64,000 nt of DNA from Zeaxanthinibacter sp. PT1 (GTDB lineage: Bacteria; Bacteroidota; Bacteroidia; Flavobacteriales; Flavobacteriaceae), in NCBI RefSeq assembly GCF_028464225.1, contig NZ_JAQPCN010000004.1, positions 186,001 to 250,000 of the forward strand, read 5' to 3'. Both the position numbers and the translations under genes were made by a program. The notes beneath the pieces are model-generated. The model had not been told where the DNA came from. It was given only the letters and a program-made list of their open reading frames with translations, and did no database searches. Positions 8,433 through 17,888 of the stretch are shown piece after piece (the first letter of the stretch is position 1; each line of letters starts with the position of its first letter).

Positions 8433-9869
8433 CTAATTGATAGCAGATTCAGTACCCAGGGACCTGATGGTGGACAGCAGGCCCTGCAGGTCTTTCCTGC
8501 TGGTAAAAGGATTCATCAGGGTGGTACGCAGGTAAAAAGTGCCGCCAAGGGTAGTTTGTACGATGTAATATTTTCCCGATTCCAGCATCTTCCTCCTTAT
8601 GGCCGAATTAAGCGCATTCTGGCCGGTTAAATCTGTTCCCTCACCCGTATAACGGAAACAAACGATATTGGACATCGGCTCTACAGCCAGTTCAAAATCG
8701 GTCGCTTCTGATATCATGTGTCCAAGGGTCTGCCCCAGGTCATAGAGGGTGGTGACAAATTCATCAAACAAATCCTTACCATAGGTTTTAAATAATACAT
8801 ACCAGTGAAGGCTCATCATGTACTTAGTGCACTCAAAAGTTCGCTTGGCCAGGTTGTACCAATCCTCATCGGGGGAGTCTTGCAATAGGTAGTCGGCTTT
8901 CTGAACAAAAGTATTATGTGAATCTCTTTTGTCCCTGAAGAGCAAAGCCGTAGTGATTGCAGGCATCATCATCATTTTATGCCCGTCTATGGCAATAGAA
9001 TCTGATCGATCTGCCCCTTTCAGGAGGAAGTTGTATTTAGCCGAGAACATGGCAGCACCGCCATGAGCTCCGTCTACGTGGTACCAGAGGTTCTTTTCCC
9101 TGGCAAATTGCCCAAGGGCTTCCAGGTCATCATAGATCCCTGTCGCTGTAGAAGGAGCGCTGCCTACCAGGGCAAATACCTGCATACCCTTTGCCTCTGC
9201 TTTTTCATAGACCTCTTGCAAGAGTGTTGTCTTGATCCTGAAATCTTTATCGACCGGTACCTTCAGTATTCCCTCCGTACCCAGTCCCATGATCCTAGCA
9301 GCCCTGTCTACGCAATAATGGGCCTCTTCAGAGACCATAACCGCCAATGCAGGTCCCGACCCATTTTCCCACACATTATGACCCACTTTCCGCTTCCGGG
9401 CACTGAGTAAGGCAGTAAGGGTGGCCAAGGTGCCCCCCGAAGTCAGGAAGCCCGCGGCATCACCCGGGTATCCGAGGGTCTCACAAAGCGTATCTGTTAC
9501 CAATCGTTCCATCACCGTTGGCCCGGCTCCCATTTCATAGACACCCATCCCATTATTCAGGATGGCACTGGCAAGGGCCGTCAGCCCTGTAAGGGGAACC
9601 GGCGGACTGATCTGGTGTCCCATGTAGCGGGGATTATGCAGGTGGATGCTGTGCTTCAGCAACTTTTCCGGCCATTGCTTAGAATCGCCATCAGAAAGGT
9701 ACTCCTTCCAGAATTGCAGTTCTGCCGTTGGAGTGCCATAATCGATCACCTTGTCCTTTTTTCCCTCCATGGATTCCTGTAAGTGTTTAGACAGCAGGTC
9801 TACCAATTGATGGCCATGCAGGCGAAAATTCTCAGGATCGTATGCGCTTTTCAGAAGATTGTTACTCAT
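8433..9869 (-). CDS. Pyridoxal phosphate-dependent decarboxylase (group II)
   Basis: A 478-residue fold-type I PLP enzyme of the group II decarboxylase family (aromatic amino acid, glutamate and diaminobutyrate decarboxylases). Visible landmarks are the phosphate-binding TSGGT (143-147), HVDGAHGG (264-271) with the cofactor Asp, and the Schiff-base Lys298 in DGHKM. The family usually has HVDAAxGG and D(P/A)HKW, so this copy belongs to a divergent branch. The substrate cannot be told; 2,4-diaminobutyrate or an aromatic amino acid are possible. It is transcribed alone, behind the terminator of the beta-oxidation operon. Confidence 0.85.
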   Translation of the reverse strand: MSNNLLKSAYDPENFRLHGHQLVDLLSKHLQESMEGKKDKVIDYGTPTAELQFWKEYLSDGDSKQWPEKLLKHSIHLHNPRYMGHQISPPVPLTGLTALASAILNNGMGVYEMGAGPTVMERLVTDTLCETLGYPGDAAGFLTSGGTLATLTALLSARKRKVGHNVWENGSGPALAVMVSEEAHYCVDRAARIMGLGTEGILKVPVDKDFRIKTTLLQEVYEKAEAKGMQVFALVGSAPSTATGIYDDLEALGQFAREKNLWYHVDGAHGGAAMFSAKYNFLLKGADRSDSIAIDGHKMMMMPAITTALLFRDKRDSHNTFVQKADYLLQDSPDEDWYNLAKRTFECTKYMMSLHWYVLFKTYGKDLFDEFVTTLYDLGQTLGHMISEATDFELAVEPMSNIVCFRYTGEGTDLTGQNALNSAIRRKMLESGKYYIVQTTLGGTFYLRTTLMNPFTSRKDLQGLLSTIRSLGTESAIN

Positions 9870-9923
9870 AGGTATTCCGGTTTTAAACTGCCAAAAACAG
9901 GTTTGACAAGATACGCCAGTGCC

Positions 9924-9951
9924 AAAAAAAAACCGCCTGTAAAAGGCGGTT
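9924..9951 (-). terminator. Rho-independent terminator of the beta-oxidation operon
   Basis: AACCGCC (9931-9937) pairs with GGCGGTT (9945-9951) around a 7-nt loop. On the minus strand it is followed by an uninterrupted run of nine T residues. It lies 26 bp past the stop of the acyl-CoA dehydrogenase gene. Confidence 0.85.
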
Positions 9952-9976
9952 CTTAATAAATTGGGGGATTATTTAC

Positions 9977-11794
9977 CTAGACCTTGTCAAAGTAATAACC
10001 ATTCTCGGCGGCAACTTTGTCCGCGATCTGCTCGCGCAGTACGGCAACATTGGGATAATCCTGGTATCTGGTGAATCGCTTCAGACCCATAAGCAGCATT
10101 TTTTGTTCATCACCTTCGGCAAATACAAGGATGGCCTCCTTGGCCTTTTGGGTGATGATATCGATTGCTTCATAGACATAGACGCGGGACATGGCAATTT
10201 GAGTAGCTTGCTTATCCGTTCCAAATCGTTTGGCGTTCTTCTCTGTACGGAGAACGGTAGATTCTGCCATATAGATCTCGATCAGGATGTCTGCAGCCGC
10301 TAATAACAGCTGCTGGTGTTGCTCCAGTTCCGGACCATATTTTTTAACCGCGCTGCCCGTAACCATAAGGAACACCTTTTTCATCTTTGCAATGAGGTCC
10401 TTTTCCTGGGCCAGGGTTTCCGAAAAGTCGGGAGTATCAAAAGATGGAATCCCCATCAGTTCTTCCCCCACGGCAGTAGCAGGTCCTAACAGGTCTACAT
10501 GCCCTTTCATGGCTTTCTTAACCAGCATTCCAACGGCAAGCATCCTGTTGATCTCGTTAGTACCTTCATAGATCCTGGAGATCCTGGCGTCTCGCCAGGC
10601 AGATTCCATCGGAGCCTCTGCACTGAAGCCCATACCACCGTACACCTGTAAGCCTTCATCTGCACTGATCTGCAGATCTTCAGACACGGCTACCTTTAAC
10701 AAGGAACACTCAATGGCGTATTCTTCCACCCCTTTAAGTTCTGCTTCCTGCAGGCTGTTCCCGTCCGCAAGGCGAAGATGTATGCGGTCTTCAATATTCT
10801 TAGCAGCGCGGTAAGAGGCCGATTCACCGGCATAGGCGTTTATGGCAATCCTGGCAATCTTGGCTTTAACTGCACCAAAATTGATGATAGGAGTTTTAAA
10901 CTGTACCCTTTCCTTGGCATATTTTACCGCTTCATTGCCCACTCTGCGCTGTGCTTCCAAACATGCGGCTGCTAACTTGATCCGGCCGATATTCAGGGCA
11001 TTCATAGCAATCTTAAATCCATTTCCACGCTCAGAGAGCATGTTCTCTACCGGCACCTTGGTTTCGCTGAAGAATACTTGCCGGGTAGAAGAGGAGTGAA
11101 TCCCGAGTTTCTTCTCTTCTTCACCCATGGTGATCCCGTTTTCAGGATCGTTTTCTACGATGAATCCTGTTATATTCTTATCGTCCCCGATCCTGGCAAA
11201 AACGATGAATAGCTGGCAGAAGCCGGCGTTGGAGATCCACATTTTCTGCCCGGTTATACTATAGTATTTTCCATCCTCGGAAAGAACGGCTTTGGTTTTA
11301 CCCGAGTTGGCGTCAGAACCGGCTCCGGGTTCTGTCAGGCAGTACGCTCCAAACCATTCGCCTGTAGCCAGTTTGGGAACATACTTCTGTTTTTGTTCTT
11401 CGTTACCGTAAAGGGTGATCGGCATAGTTCCGATCCCGGTATGTGCTCCGAAAGCTGTACTGAAAGAGCCGGTTACCCCGGAGATATAATCACAGACCAG
11501 CATGGTGGATACAAAACCCATCCCCATTCCGCCAAAAGCTTCAGGTACAGCGACACTCAACAATCCCAATTCCCCTGCTTTCTTCATGCAGGCTTCAGTG
11601 AAGGCGTAATCCTTCTTTTCAAAACGTTCCCAGTTGGCCCAAAGTTCACGATCTGCAAATTCTTTGGTACTGTCGCGCATCATACGCTGCTCCTCGGACA
11701 GGTCTTCAAGGGTGAAGATATCCTCGCAGGCCGTTTCCTCAACAAGGAATTGCCCGCCTCTTAAAAGTGATTTTTTTTCTGTTTCCGTACTCAT
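9977..11794 (-). CDS. Acyl-CoA dehydrogenase, long C-terminal type
   Basis: A 605-residue flavoprotein that introduces the alpha-beta double bond in fatty acyl-CoA, first step of the beta-oxidation spiral. The core ACAD domain (~30-430) contains [10 protein letters not shown] and WISNAG, which contact FAD and substrate, and YGGMGF followed by [12 protein letters not shown], which carries the catalytic Glu. About 170 further residues form the helical C-terminal extension seen in very-long-chain-type (ACADVL/ACAD9-like) enzymes, so long substrates are likely. It is the last gene of the operon, 5 bp behind the thiolase gene, and ends at a strong terminator. Confidence 0.93.
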   Translation of the reverse strand: MSTETEKKSLLRGGQFLVEETACEDIFTLEDLSEEQRMMRDSTKEFADRELWANWERFEKKDYAFTEACMKKAGELGLLSVAVPEAFGGMGMGFVSTMLVCDYISGVTGSFSTAFGAHTGIGTMPITLYGNEEQKQKYVPKLATGEWFGAYCLTEPGAGSDANSGKTKAVLSEDGKYYSITGQKMWISNAGFCQLFIVFARIGDDKNITGFIVENDPENGITMGEEEKKLGIHSSSTRQVFFSETKVPVENMLSERGNGFKIAMNALNIGRIKLAAACLEAQRRVGNEAVKYAKERVQFKTPIINFGAVKAKIARIAINAYAGESASYRAAKNIEDRIHLRLADGNSLQEAELKGVEEYAIECSLLKVAVSEDLQISADEGLQVYGGMGFSAEAPMESAWRDARISRIYEGTNEINRMLAVGMLVKKAMKGHVDLLGPATAVGEELMGIPSFDTPDFSETLAQEKDLIAKMKKVFLMVTGSAVKKYGPELEQHQQLLLAAADILIEIYMAESTVLRTEKNAKRFGTDKQATQIAMSRVYVYEAIDIITQKAKEAILVFAEGDEQKMLLMGLKRFTRYQDYPNVAVLREQIADKVAAENGYYFDKV

Positions 11795-11799
11795 TTCGG

Positions 11800-12990
11800 T
11801 TAGTTTAAAAATTCATAGATTCCGGCAGCACCCTGCCCTGTCCCCACGCACATGGTTACCATGCCGTATTTACCTTTCATATCGCGTTTCCGCATTTCGT
11901 CAAATACCTGCACAGACAATTTAGCACCGGTACAACCCAGGGGATGGCCCATGGAAATTGCGCCCCCGTTTACATTAATAATATCCGGGTTGAGGTCCAG
12001 TTCCCTGATTACCGCCAAAGATTGGGAAGCAAATGCTTCATTGAGCTCTATTAAGCCAATGTCTTCTTTTTTAAGTCCAGCCTGTTTTAAGGCCTTCGGG
12101 ATTGCTTTAACCGGTCCTATTCCCATAATCCTGGGTGGTACCCCGGCTGCGGCATAGCTCACCAGCCTGGCGATAGGTTCCAGCTTTAATTCCTTGACCA
12201 TCTCTTCACTCATGACCATGACGAATGCCGCGCCGTCACTCATTTGGGACGAGTTCCCCGCAGTGACACTACCGCCGGCTGCGAAAACAGGCCTCAGTTT
12301 TGCAAGCACCTCTAAAGAGGTATCAGCCCTAGGGCCTTCATCTTTATTCACGGTATATGAGCGGGTCGCTTTTTTCCCTGATTCGTCCACGTAGTTCTCG
12401 GTAATCTCTATTGGGACGATCTGGTCCTGGAAGCGACCTTCGGCCTGGGCCTTTAAGGCTTTCTGGTGCGAATTATAAGCAAAGGAATCCTGGTCTTCCC
12501 GGGAAACTTTGTATTCCTGGGCCACTGCTTCTGCCGTTAATCCCATCCCCCAGTAATAATCTTCATGTCCTTCCTTGGCGGTCTCGTAATCCGGGGTGGG
12601 TTTATAACCTCCCATGGGGATGTAGCTCATGCTTTCAGCACCCCCGGCAATAATACAATCGGCCATGCCGGATTGTATCTTAGCAGTGGCTATGCCAATG
12701 GTTTCCAACCCAGAAGCACAATAACGGTTTACGGTGACCCCGGGTACATCTTCGATTTCCAGGCCCATCAGGGAAATAAGCCTGGCCATGTTGAGACCCT
12801 GCTCAGCTTCGGGCATGGCATTACCGACCATGACATCGTCTATTCGTTTTTTATCCAGTTGGGGTAGTTGCTCCATCATATAACTGATGGTCTCTGCTGC
12901 AAGTTCATCCGGGCGTTTAAACCGGAACAGGCCTCGTGGAGCCTTACCTACGGCAGTTCTGTATGCTTTGACTATATAAGCGGTTTTCAT
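11800..12990 (-). CDS. fadA: Acetyl-CoA C-acyltransferase (3-ketoacyl-CoA thiolase)
   Basis: A 396-residue thiolase that cleaves 3-ketoacyl-CoA with CoA in the last step of beta-oxidation. The nucleophile is Cys91 in NRYCASG; the His of GGAISMGHPLG and the second Cys in MCVGTGQG complete the site. Length and motifs match the degradative thiolase I type. It sits 3 bp after the two-domain enzyme gene and 5 bp before the acyl-CoA dehydrogenase gene, so the proteins are made together and probably form a trifunctional-like complex (inference). Confidence 0.94.
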   Translation of the reverse strand: MKTAYIVKAYRTAVGKAPRGLFRFKRPDELAAETISYMMEQLPQLDKKRIDDVMVGNAMPEAEQGLNMARLISLMGLEIEDVPGVTVNRYCASGLETIGIATAKIQSGMADCIIAGGAESMSYIPMGGYKPTPDYETAKEGHEDYYWGMGLTAEAVAQEYKVSREDQDSFAYNSHQKALKAQAEGRFQDQIVPIEITENYVDESGKKATRSYTVNKDEGPRADTSLEVLAKLRPVFAAGGSVTAGNSSQMSDGAAFVMVMSEEMVKELKLEPIARLVSYAAAGVPPRIMGIGPVKAIPKALKQAGLKKEDIGLIELNEAFASQSLAVIRELDLNPDIINVNGGAISMGHPLGCTGAKLSVQVFDEMRKRDMKGKYGMVTMCVGTGQGAAGIYEFLN

Positions 12991-12993
12991 GTC

Positions 12994-15399
12994 TTAGTTT
13001 CTTAGGGGTTTGCCCGTTTTTAACATATGTTGAATTCGTTCCAGTGTTTTTCGCTCTGTGGCCAGGGACAGGAATGCTTCCCTTTCCAGGTCTAGCAGGT
13101 ATTGTTCCGTGACATAACTGGCCTCGGAGAGATCACCACCGGCCATCACGTATGCCAGTTTATTTGCAATCTTTTTATCGTGGTCAGAGATGTAGTGCCC
13201 GGCCTCCATCGAATCTGTCCCGACCAGGAACATACCTAAGGCCTGTTTGCCCAGGACTTTTACATCTTTACGTCTCGGAGGTTGGGTATAACCACTTTCT
13301 GCCATTAACAGGGCGTGAGCCTTAGCCGTAGCAACCTGCCTGTCCTTATTGACGACCACGATATCCTTGCCCTTCTGTAACAGGCCAAGATCATAGGCCT
13401 CATAGGCCGAAGTAGAGACTTTGGCCATCCCGATGGCCAGGAAATATTCTTGTAGTACATTCAGTTCCACATCGTTCTTGCGGAAGGTATCCGAAGCCCT
13501 GAGCGCCATCTCCTTAGAGCCTCCTCCTCCTGGAATCACCCCGACACCGAATTCTACGAGCCCCATATAAGTTTCTGCAGCAGCAACAACTTTATCCGCA
13601 TGCAAACTGAGCTCACATCCGCCACCAAGGGTCATACCATGGGGAGCTGCTACGGTAGGGATAGAAGAATAACGCATTCGCATCATCGTATCCTGGAAGG
13701 CCTTAATAGAGTAGTTCAGTTCATCGTACTCCTGCTCTACAGCCATCATAAAGATCATCCCGATATTGGCGCCTACTGAGAAATTCGCTGCCTGGTTGCC
13801 CACAACCAACCCCTGGAAATCTTTTTCCGCGAGATCAATGGCTTTGTTAAGCCCGGATAGTACGTCGCTGCCAATGGTGTTCATTTTGGACTGGAATTCC
13901 AGGTTCAGGATCCCGTCACCCAGGTCCTCTATGACTACGCCTTTGTTTTTAAACACAGCCTTGGATTCCCTTATATTGTCAAGAATGATAAAGGCATCTT
14001 GCCCGGGAATAGGCAGGGTGTCTTTCTTTTCCAGGTCATAATAATATGTGGCCCCTTCTTTTACAGCATAAAAGGAGGTATGCCCGGCTTTTTTCATTTC
14101 AGTTATCCAGGAAGCCGCCTCCTGACCCGATTCGGAGATCAGCTCCAGTCCCTTATCAAAGCCTATGGCGTCCCACACCTGGAATGGCCCGTGTTCCCAG
14201 CCATAACCCGCTTTCATGGCGTCGTCAATCTTGTAGAGTTCGTCAGAGATCTCGGGTACCCGATGAGTTACATAAGCAAAAAGGGCGCCGAAACTCAATC
14301 GGTAAAATTTACTCGCTTTATCATCGCCTTCTATTAAAACCGGGAAACGATCAATAACCTTATCAATAGGTTTGGTTCGCTCCAGGGAAGCAAAGCTTGC
14401 TCTTTTATTTTCACGATATTCCAGGGTATCCAGGTCCAGTGTCAGGATAGTACTTTTCCCGTCCTTACCTTTTTGTTTTTTGTAGAAACCCTGTCCCGTT
14501 TTGCTCCCGTACATATTCTTTTCCAGCATGGTTTTAATGAAATCCGGTTGCTGGAATACTTCCCGGCGTTCATCTTCCGGGCAATTCTCAAACACCCCCT
14601 GGGCCACATGGGCAAGGGTATCCAGGCCAACGACATCAACGGTTCTGAATGTGGCCGATTTTGGCCTGCCGATCACAGGGCCGGTCAGCTTATCTACTTC
14701 CTCAACGGTCAGCCCCAGGTCCCGTACCAGGTGGAAGAGACTCTGGATCCCGAAAGTTCCGATCCGGTTCCCGATGAATGCCGGCGTGTCTTTCGCCAGT
14801 ACCGAAGTTTTACCCAGGAATTTTTCGCCGTATCCTTCTAGGAATGTAAGGATCTCCGGCTTAGTCTTTGGTCCGGGGATGATCTCGAATAACTTCAGGT
14901 AACGGGCCGGGTTAAAGAAGTGAGTTCCACAAAAGTGCTGCTGAAAATCCTCGCTTCGTCCTTCGCTCATAAATGCTATTGGAATACCGGAGGTGTTAGT
15001 GGTAATCAGCGTGCCGGGAGTTCGGTGTTTCTCCAGCTTCTCAAAGACCTGTTTCTTGATGTCCAGGCGTTCTACGACAACTTCTATGATCCAGTCTACC
15101 TGGCCTACTTTGGAAATATCGTCCTGCAGGTTACCTGTGGTAATACGGTCTGCGAATTTCTTGTGATAGATCGGTGATGGGCTGGATTTTAAAGCAGTTG
15201 CCAGGGATGTGTTTACAATCCTGTTGCGAACCGCTTTGTCTTCTAAACTGAGACCCTTTGCTTTTTCTGCATCGGTGAGCTCCCTCGGAACGATATCGAG
15301 TAGAAGAACTTCTACCCCTATGTTGGCAAAATGGCAGGCGATACCGCTTCCCATGATCCCTGAACCGATAACGGCTACCTTATTGATGTGTCTGTTCAT
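12994..15399 (-). CDS. Two-domain 3-hydroxyacyl-CoA dehydrogenase / enoyl-CoA hydratase
   Basis: An 801-residue fusion for the two middle steps of beta-oxidation. The NAD-binding dehydrogenase is N-terminal (Rossmann motif GSGIMGSG at 12-19, then the 'HFFNPARYLKL' stretch), and the crotonase-type hydratase is C-terminal (HGMTLGGGCELSLHAD oxyanion-hole segment and GVIPGGGGSKEM). This is the reverse of the domain order of E. coli FadB/FadJ, where the hydratase comes first, but it is common outside Enterobacteria. It lies between the MarR gene (12 bp gap) and the thiolase (3 bp gap) in a four-gene operon. Confidence 0.93.
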   Translation of the reverse strand: MNRHINKVAVIGSGIMGSGIACHFANIGVEVLLLDIVPRELTDAEKAKGLSLEDKAVRNRIVNTSLATALKSSPSPIYHKKFADRITTGNLQDDISKVGQVDWIIEVVVERLDIKKQVFEKLEKHRTPGTLITTNTSGIPIAFMSEGRSEDFQQHFCGTHFFNPARYLKLFEIIPGPKTKPEILTFLEGYGEKFLGKTSVLAKDTPAFIGNRIGTFGIQSLFHLVRDLGLTVEEVDKLTGPVIGRPKSATFRTVDVVGLDTLAHVAQGVFENCPEDERREVFQQPDFIKTMLEKNMYGSKTGQGFYKKQKGKDGKSTILTLDLDTLEYRENKRASFASLERTKPIDKVIDRFPVLIEGDDKASKFYRLSFGALFAYVTHRVPEISDELYKIDDAMKAGYGWEHGPFQVWDAIGFDKGLELISESGQEAASWITEMKKAGHTSFYAVKEGATYYYDLEKKDTLPIPGQDAFIILDNIRESKAVFKNKGVVIEDLGDGILNLEFQSKMNTIGSDVLSGLNKAIDLAEKDFQGLVVGNQAANFSVGANIGMIFMMAVEQEYDELNYSIKAFQDTMMRMRYSSIPTVAAPHGMTLGGGCELSLHADKVVAAAETYMGLVEFGVGVIPGGGGSKEMALRASDTFRKNDVELNVLQEYFLAIGMAKVSTSAYEAYDLGLLQKGKDIVVVNKDRQVATAKAHALLMAESGYTQPPRRKDVKVLGKQALGMFLVGTDSMEAGHYISDHDKKIANKLAYVMAGGDLSEASYVTEQYLLDLEREAFLSLATERKTLERIQHMLKTGKPLRN

Positions 15400-15411
15400 T
15401 GCAGCTTTGGA

Positions 15412-15861
15412 TTATTTAGCGTTGTTGGTATGATATATTTTCTTTTGGGTGACCACTTTATTGATAATCTCCATGACTTCAAAAAAATGATCCAGCTTTT
15501 CGGGGGAAGTCTGTGCCTTCACGGCATCATTAAAGCGCAACACGGCATCTTTGGAATCTTTGCGTTTTTCAAGACCAAAATCGGTCAGGAATAACAATAC
15601 TCCGCGCCCGTCTTCCGGGTTCGGCTGCCTGGTGATAAGGCCTTTTTCTTCCATGCTCTTCAGGATGCGAGAAAGGCTGGTCGCTTCCATTCCCATCCTG
15701 GGGCCCAGGGCTGTAGAAGGAGTTCCTTTTTTTGGATCCAGGCTCAGGAGGGTAAAACCTACGGCCATGGTAGACCCGAACTGCTTGGCCTCTTCGTTGT
15801 ACATCCTGGCTACAGCTTGCCAGGTGGCCCTGAGGGCGTAATCAATGGTAATTTCCTTCAT
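15412..15861 (-). CDS. MarR family transcriptional regulator, probable regulator of the fad operon
   Basis: A 149-residue winged-helix regulator. The DNA-binding core follows the MarR pattern: 'GMEATSLSRILKSMEEKGLI' (recognition helix) followed by a wing with the RQPNPEDGRG turn, where Asp-x-R is the family signature. It is the first gene of the beta-oxidation operon. A perfect 28-bp palindrome 29 bp before its ATG overlaps the predicted promoter and is the obvious operator, so self-repression relieved by an acyl-CoA or fatty acid is likely (inference; the ligand is not visible). The ATG at 15861 is supported by the close promoter. Confidence 0.9.
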   Translation of the reverse strand: MKEITIDYALRATWQAVARMYNEEAKQFGSTMAVGFTLLSLDPKKGTPSTALGPRMGMEATSLSRILKSMEEKGLITRQPNPEDGRGVLLFLTDFGLEKRKDSKDAVLRFNDAVKAQTSPEKLDHFFEVMEIINKVVTQKKIYHTNNAK

Positions 15862-15878
15862 AATGGCTTGATGGAAAC

Positions 15879-15886
15879 CAAATATA
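15879..15886 (-). promoter_or_regulatory. Predicted -7 element of the fad operon promoter
   Basis: On the minus strand the octamer is TATATTTG, an exact match to the Bacteroidota -7 consensus TAnnTTTG, 17 bp before the marR ATG. No clear TTG is found at -33; that region is occupied by the palindrome. Short leader of about 12 nt predicted. Confidence 0.5.
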
Positions 15887-15889
15887 ACA

Positions 15890-15917
15890 AAATTTATTAT
15901 GCATGCATAATAAATTT
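15890..15917. promoter_or_regulatory. 28-bp perfect palindrome, probable MarR operator
   Basis: Fourteen bases on each side of 15903/15904 are exact complements; the centre reads ATTATGCATGCATAAT. It begins 3 bp upstream of the -7 element and covers the -11 to -38 region, so a bound dimer would block RNA polymerase. MarR proteins bind such symmetric AT-rich sites. Seen directly; the binding partner is inferred from position. Confidence 0.75.
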
Positions 15918-15994
15918 AAATTATTATTTTACGTTGCCAGCGATCACAGCTGCAGCAGGCCTTTTGCGCAGGGGAAAGGAGAGGCATTCAGGGT

Positions 15995-17764
15995 CTACCG
16001 CCCATAAATGTCTTCGTAGAGGGAATGGTATTTCTGTTTGATCAGGGCTCTTTTCAGCTTCATGGTCGGGGTGAGTAATCCATTGTCTACTGTCCAGGCA
16101 TCAGGGGTAAGGCGGAATTGCTTTACTTTTTCCCATTTGGCAAAGTTTTCGTTGGCCAGGTCTACTTCTTCCTGTATACGGTCTATAACACGCTGGTCTT
16201 GTAACATTTGCTCGGTGCCGTTATAACTCAGTTCGTGCTTTCTCGCCCATTCTTCCAGGAATTCATAATTCGGTTGTATGAGGGCAGCCGGCATTTTTTC
16301 GCCTTCACCCACTACCATGACCTGTTCTATGAAACGCGATTGTTTCAACCGATTCTCCAGGAGCTGCGGTGCCACGTACTTGCCACCCGATGTTTTAAAC
16401 ATTTCTTTTTTTCGGTCCGTAATCTTCAGGAAACCTTCGTCATCTAATTCCCCTATATCACCGGTGTGAAAATAGCCGTCCTTGAGTACTTCGGCTGTTT
16501 TCTCAGGATCTTTATAGTAGCCCAGCATTACATTGGGCCCCTTGCAGAGTATTTCCCCGTCCGATGCTATTTTGACTTCCACCTTATCGATCGTCTTTCC
16601 CACAGAACCTATTTTCCAACCCCTGTTGCGCTGGTCATTTACAGAAATTACCGGGGAGGTTTCTGTCAATCCGTATCCTTCCATGACGGGAATCCCGGCA
16701 GCACCGAAAATTCGGCTTAACCTCGGCTGCAGTGCAGCGCTTCCCGACACCATGACTCCCAGGTTGCCTCCAAGACCTTCCTGCCATTTACTGAAGATGA
16801 GTTTCCTGGCTATTTTTAACCTGAATTCGTACCACCAACCGTTAGCCCCATAAGGCTCGTATTGCAGCCCGAGTTCAACGGCCCAGAAAAATAGCTTTTT
16901 CTTGATACCGCCCAGGTCTGCTCCTTTGGCGATGATCTTGTCGTACACTTTTTCCAACAAGCGGGGAACCACTGTCATCACATCGGGTTTAACTTCTTTC
17001 AGGTTGTCGCTGATAGCATCTATGCCTTCTGCAAAATAGATGGTGATACCGCAATACTGGTAGAGGTAAAGGATCATCCTTTCAAAAATGTGGCAGACCG
17101 GGAGAAAACTCAAGGAGGTTGCCCCGGCTTCAAACGGGACCCGTTTCTCACTGGCAATCACGTTAGAGACGATATTGTCATGGGATAACATGACTCCCTT
17201 TGGTTTGCCCGTAGTTCCTGAGGTATAGATCAGGGTAGCCAGATCCCCCGGTTTAACTGCATCTTTGTGCGATTCAACTTCATCCTGGTTGCTCGTATCT
17301 TCACCCAGGCTCACCACTTCTTCCCAGTGCTTACATGCCGGTATTTTATCAAAAGAATATATCTCCTTAAGCCCGGGCACCTGGCTTCTGACTGAATTCA
17401 CTTTATTAAAAACCTCTGCACAGGAAACAAAACAATAGCTGGCACCGGAATGGTTCAGTACATAAGCGTAATCTTCCTCCGAGATAGTGGGATAGACCGG
17501 GACAGTCTGGGCGCCGAGTTGCAAGACCCCGATATCCATCACGTTCCATTCGGTCCTGTTGGTGAGAGAAATGATCGCGATCTTATCATCCGCTTTTACC
17601 CCCATTTTCAACAAAGCCCTGCTGACAGCATTCGCTTTGTCTATATATTCCCGGGTTGAAGTGGCGATCCAGTTACCGTTGTATTTGGTAACCAGGGACT
17701 TATCCATATTATACTTTTCCAATTGGTAATACGGGAAATCAAAGAGTCGGCTGATGGTTTGCAT
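15995..17764 (-). CDS. Long-chain fatty acid-CoA ligase (AMP-dependent synthetase)
   Basis: A 589-residue adenylate-forming enzyme that activates fatty acids to acyl-CoA, feeding the adjacent operon. Motifs are complete: P-loop-like LIYTSGTTGKPKG, GYGLTETSPV, and the hinge region FHTGDIGELDDEGFLKITDR with the following KTSGGKYVAP lysine segment. Length fits the bacterial long-chain acyl-CoA synthetase (FAA1-like) type. It is upstream of the marR-headed operon by 133 bp on the same strand and has its own leader, in which a 10-bp inverted repeat is found. Confidence 0.92.
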   Translation of the reverse strand: MQTISRLFDFPYYQLEKYNMDKSLVTKYNGNWIATSTREYIDKANAVSRALLKMGVKADDKIAIISLTNRTEWNVMDIGVLQLGAQTVPVYPTISEEDYAYVLNHSGASYCFVSCAEVFNKVNSVRSQVPGLKEIYSFDKIPACKHWEEVVSLGEDTSNQDEVESHKDAVKPGDLATLIYTSGTTGKPKGVMLSHDNIVSNVIASEKRVPFEAGATSLSFLPVCHIFERMILYLYQYCGITIYFAEGIDAISDNLKEVKPDVMTVVPRLLEKVYDKIIAKGADLGGIKKKLFFWAVELGLQYEPYGANGWWYEFRLKIARKLIFSKWQEGLGGNLGVMVSGSAALQPRLSRIFGAAGIPVMEGYGLTETSPVISVNDQRNRGWKIGSVGKTIDKVEVKIASDGEILCKGPNVMLGYYKDPEKTAEVLKDGYFHTGDIGELDDEGFLKITDRKKEMFKTSGGKYVAPQLLENRLKQSRFIEQVMVVGEGEKMPAALIQPNYEFLEEWARKHELSYNGTEQMLQDQRVIDRIQEEVDLANENFAKWEKVKQFRLTPDAWTVDNGLLTPTMKLKRALIKQKYHSLYEDIYGR

Positions 17765-17809
17765 AGGGTAGTAAAAGATAATCCCTGCAAAATAGGAAAA
17801 GAACCGGAA

Positions 17810-17836
17810 TTTTAAAATGACAAATGCATTTTAAAA
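17810..17836. promoter_or_regulatory. Inverted repeat upstream of the acyl-CoA ligase gene
   Basis: TTTTAAAATG and CATTTTAAAA are perfect 10-bp arms separated by 7 bp, 46 bp before the ATG. The right half contains AATGCATT, sharing the ATGCAT core of the marR palindrome. A regulator site is plausible; the arms are AT-rich, so chance cannot be excluded. Confidence 0.4.
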
Positions 17837-17846
17837 ATAATGGAGG

Positions 17847-17872
17847 TACCCGGAAGGTCGATCTCCCGGGTA
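17847..17872 (-). terminator. Probable terminator of purL
   Basis: TACCCGG (17847-17853) and CCGGGTA (17866-17872) form a 7-bp GC-rich stem 17 bp past the purL stop. The T run on the minus strand is delayed and interrupted (ATTATTTTT), so strength is uncertain. Confidence 0.5.
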
Positions 17873-17888
17873 TTCTCTTAGACTTAAA

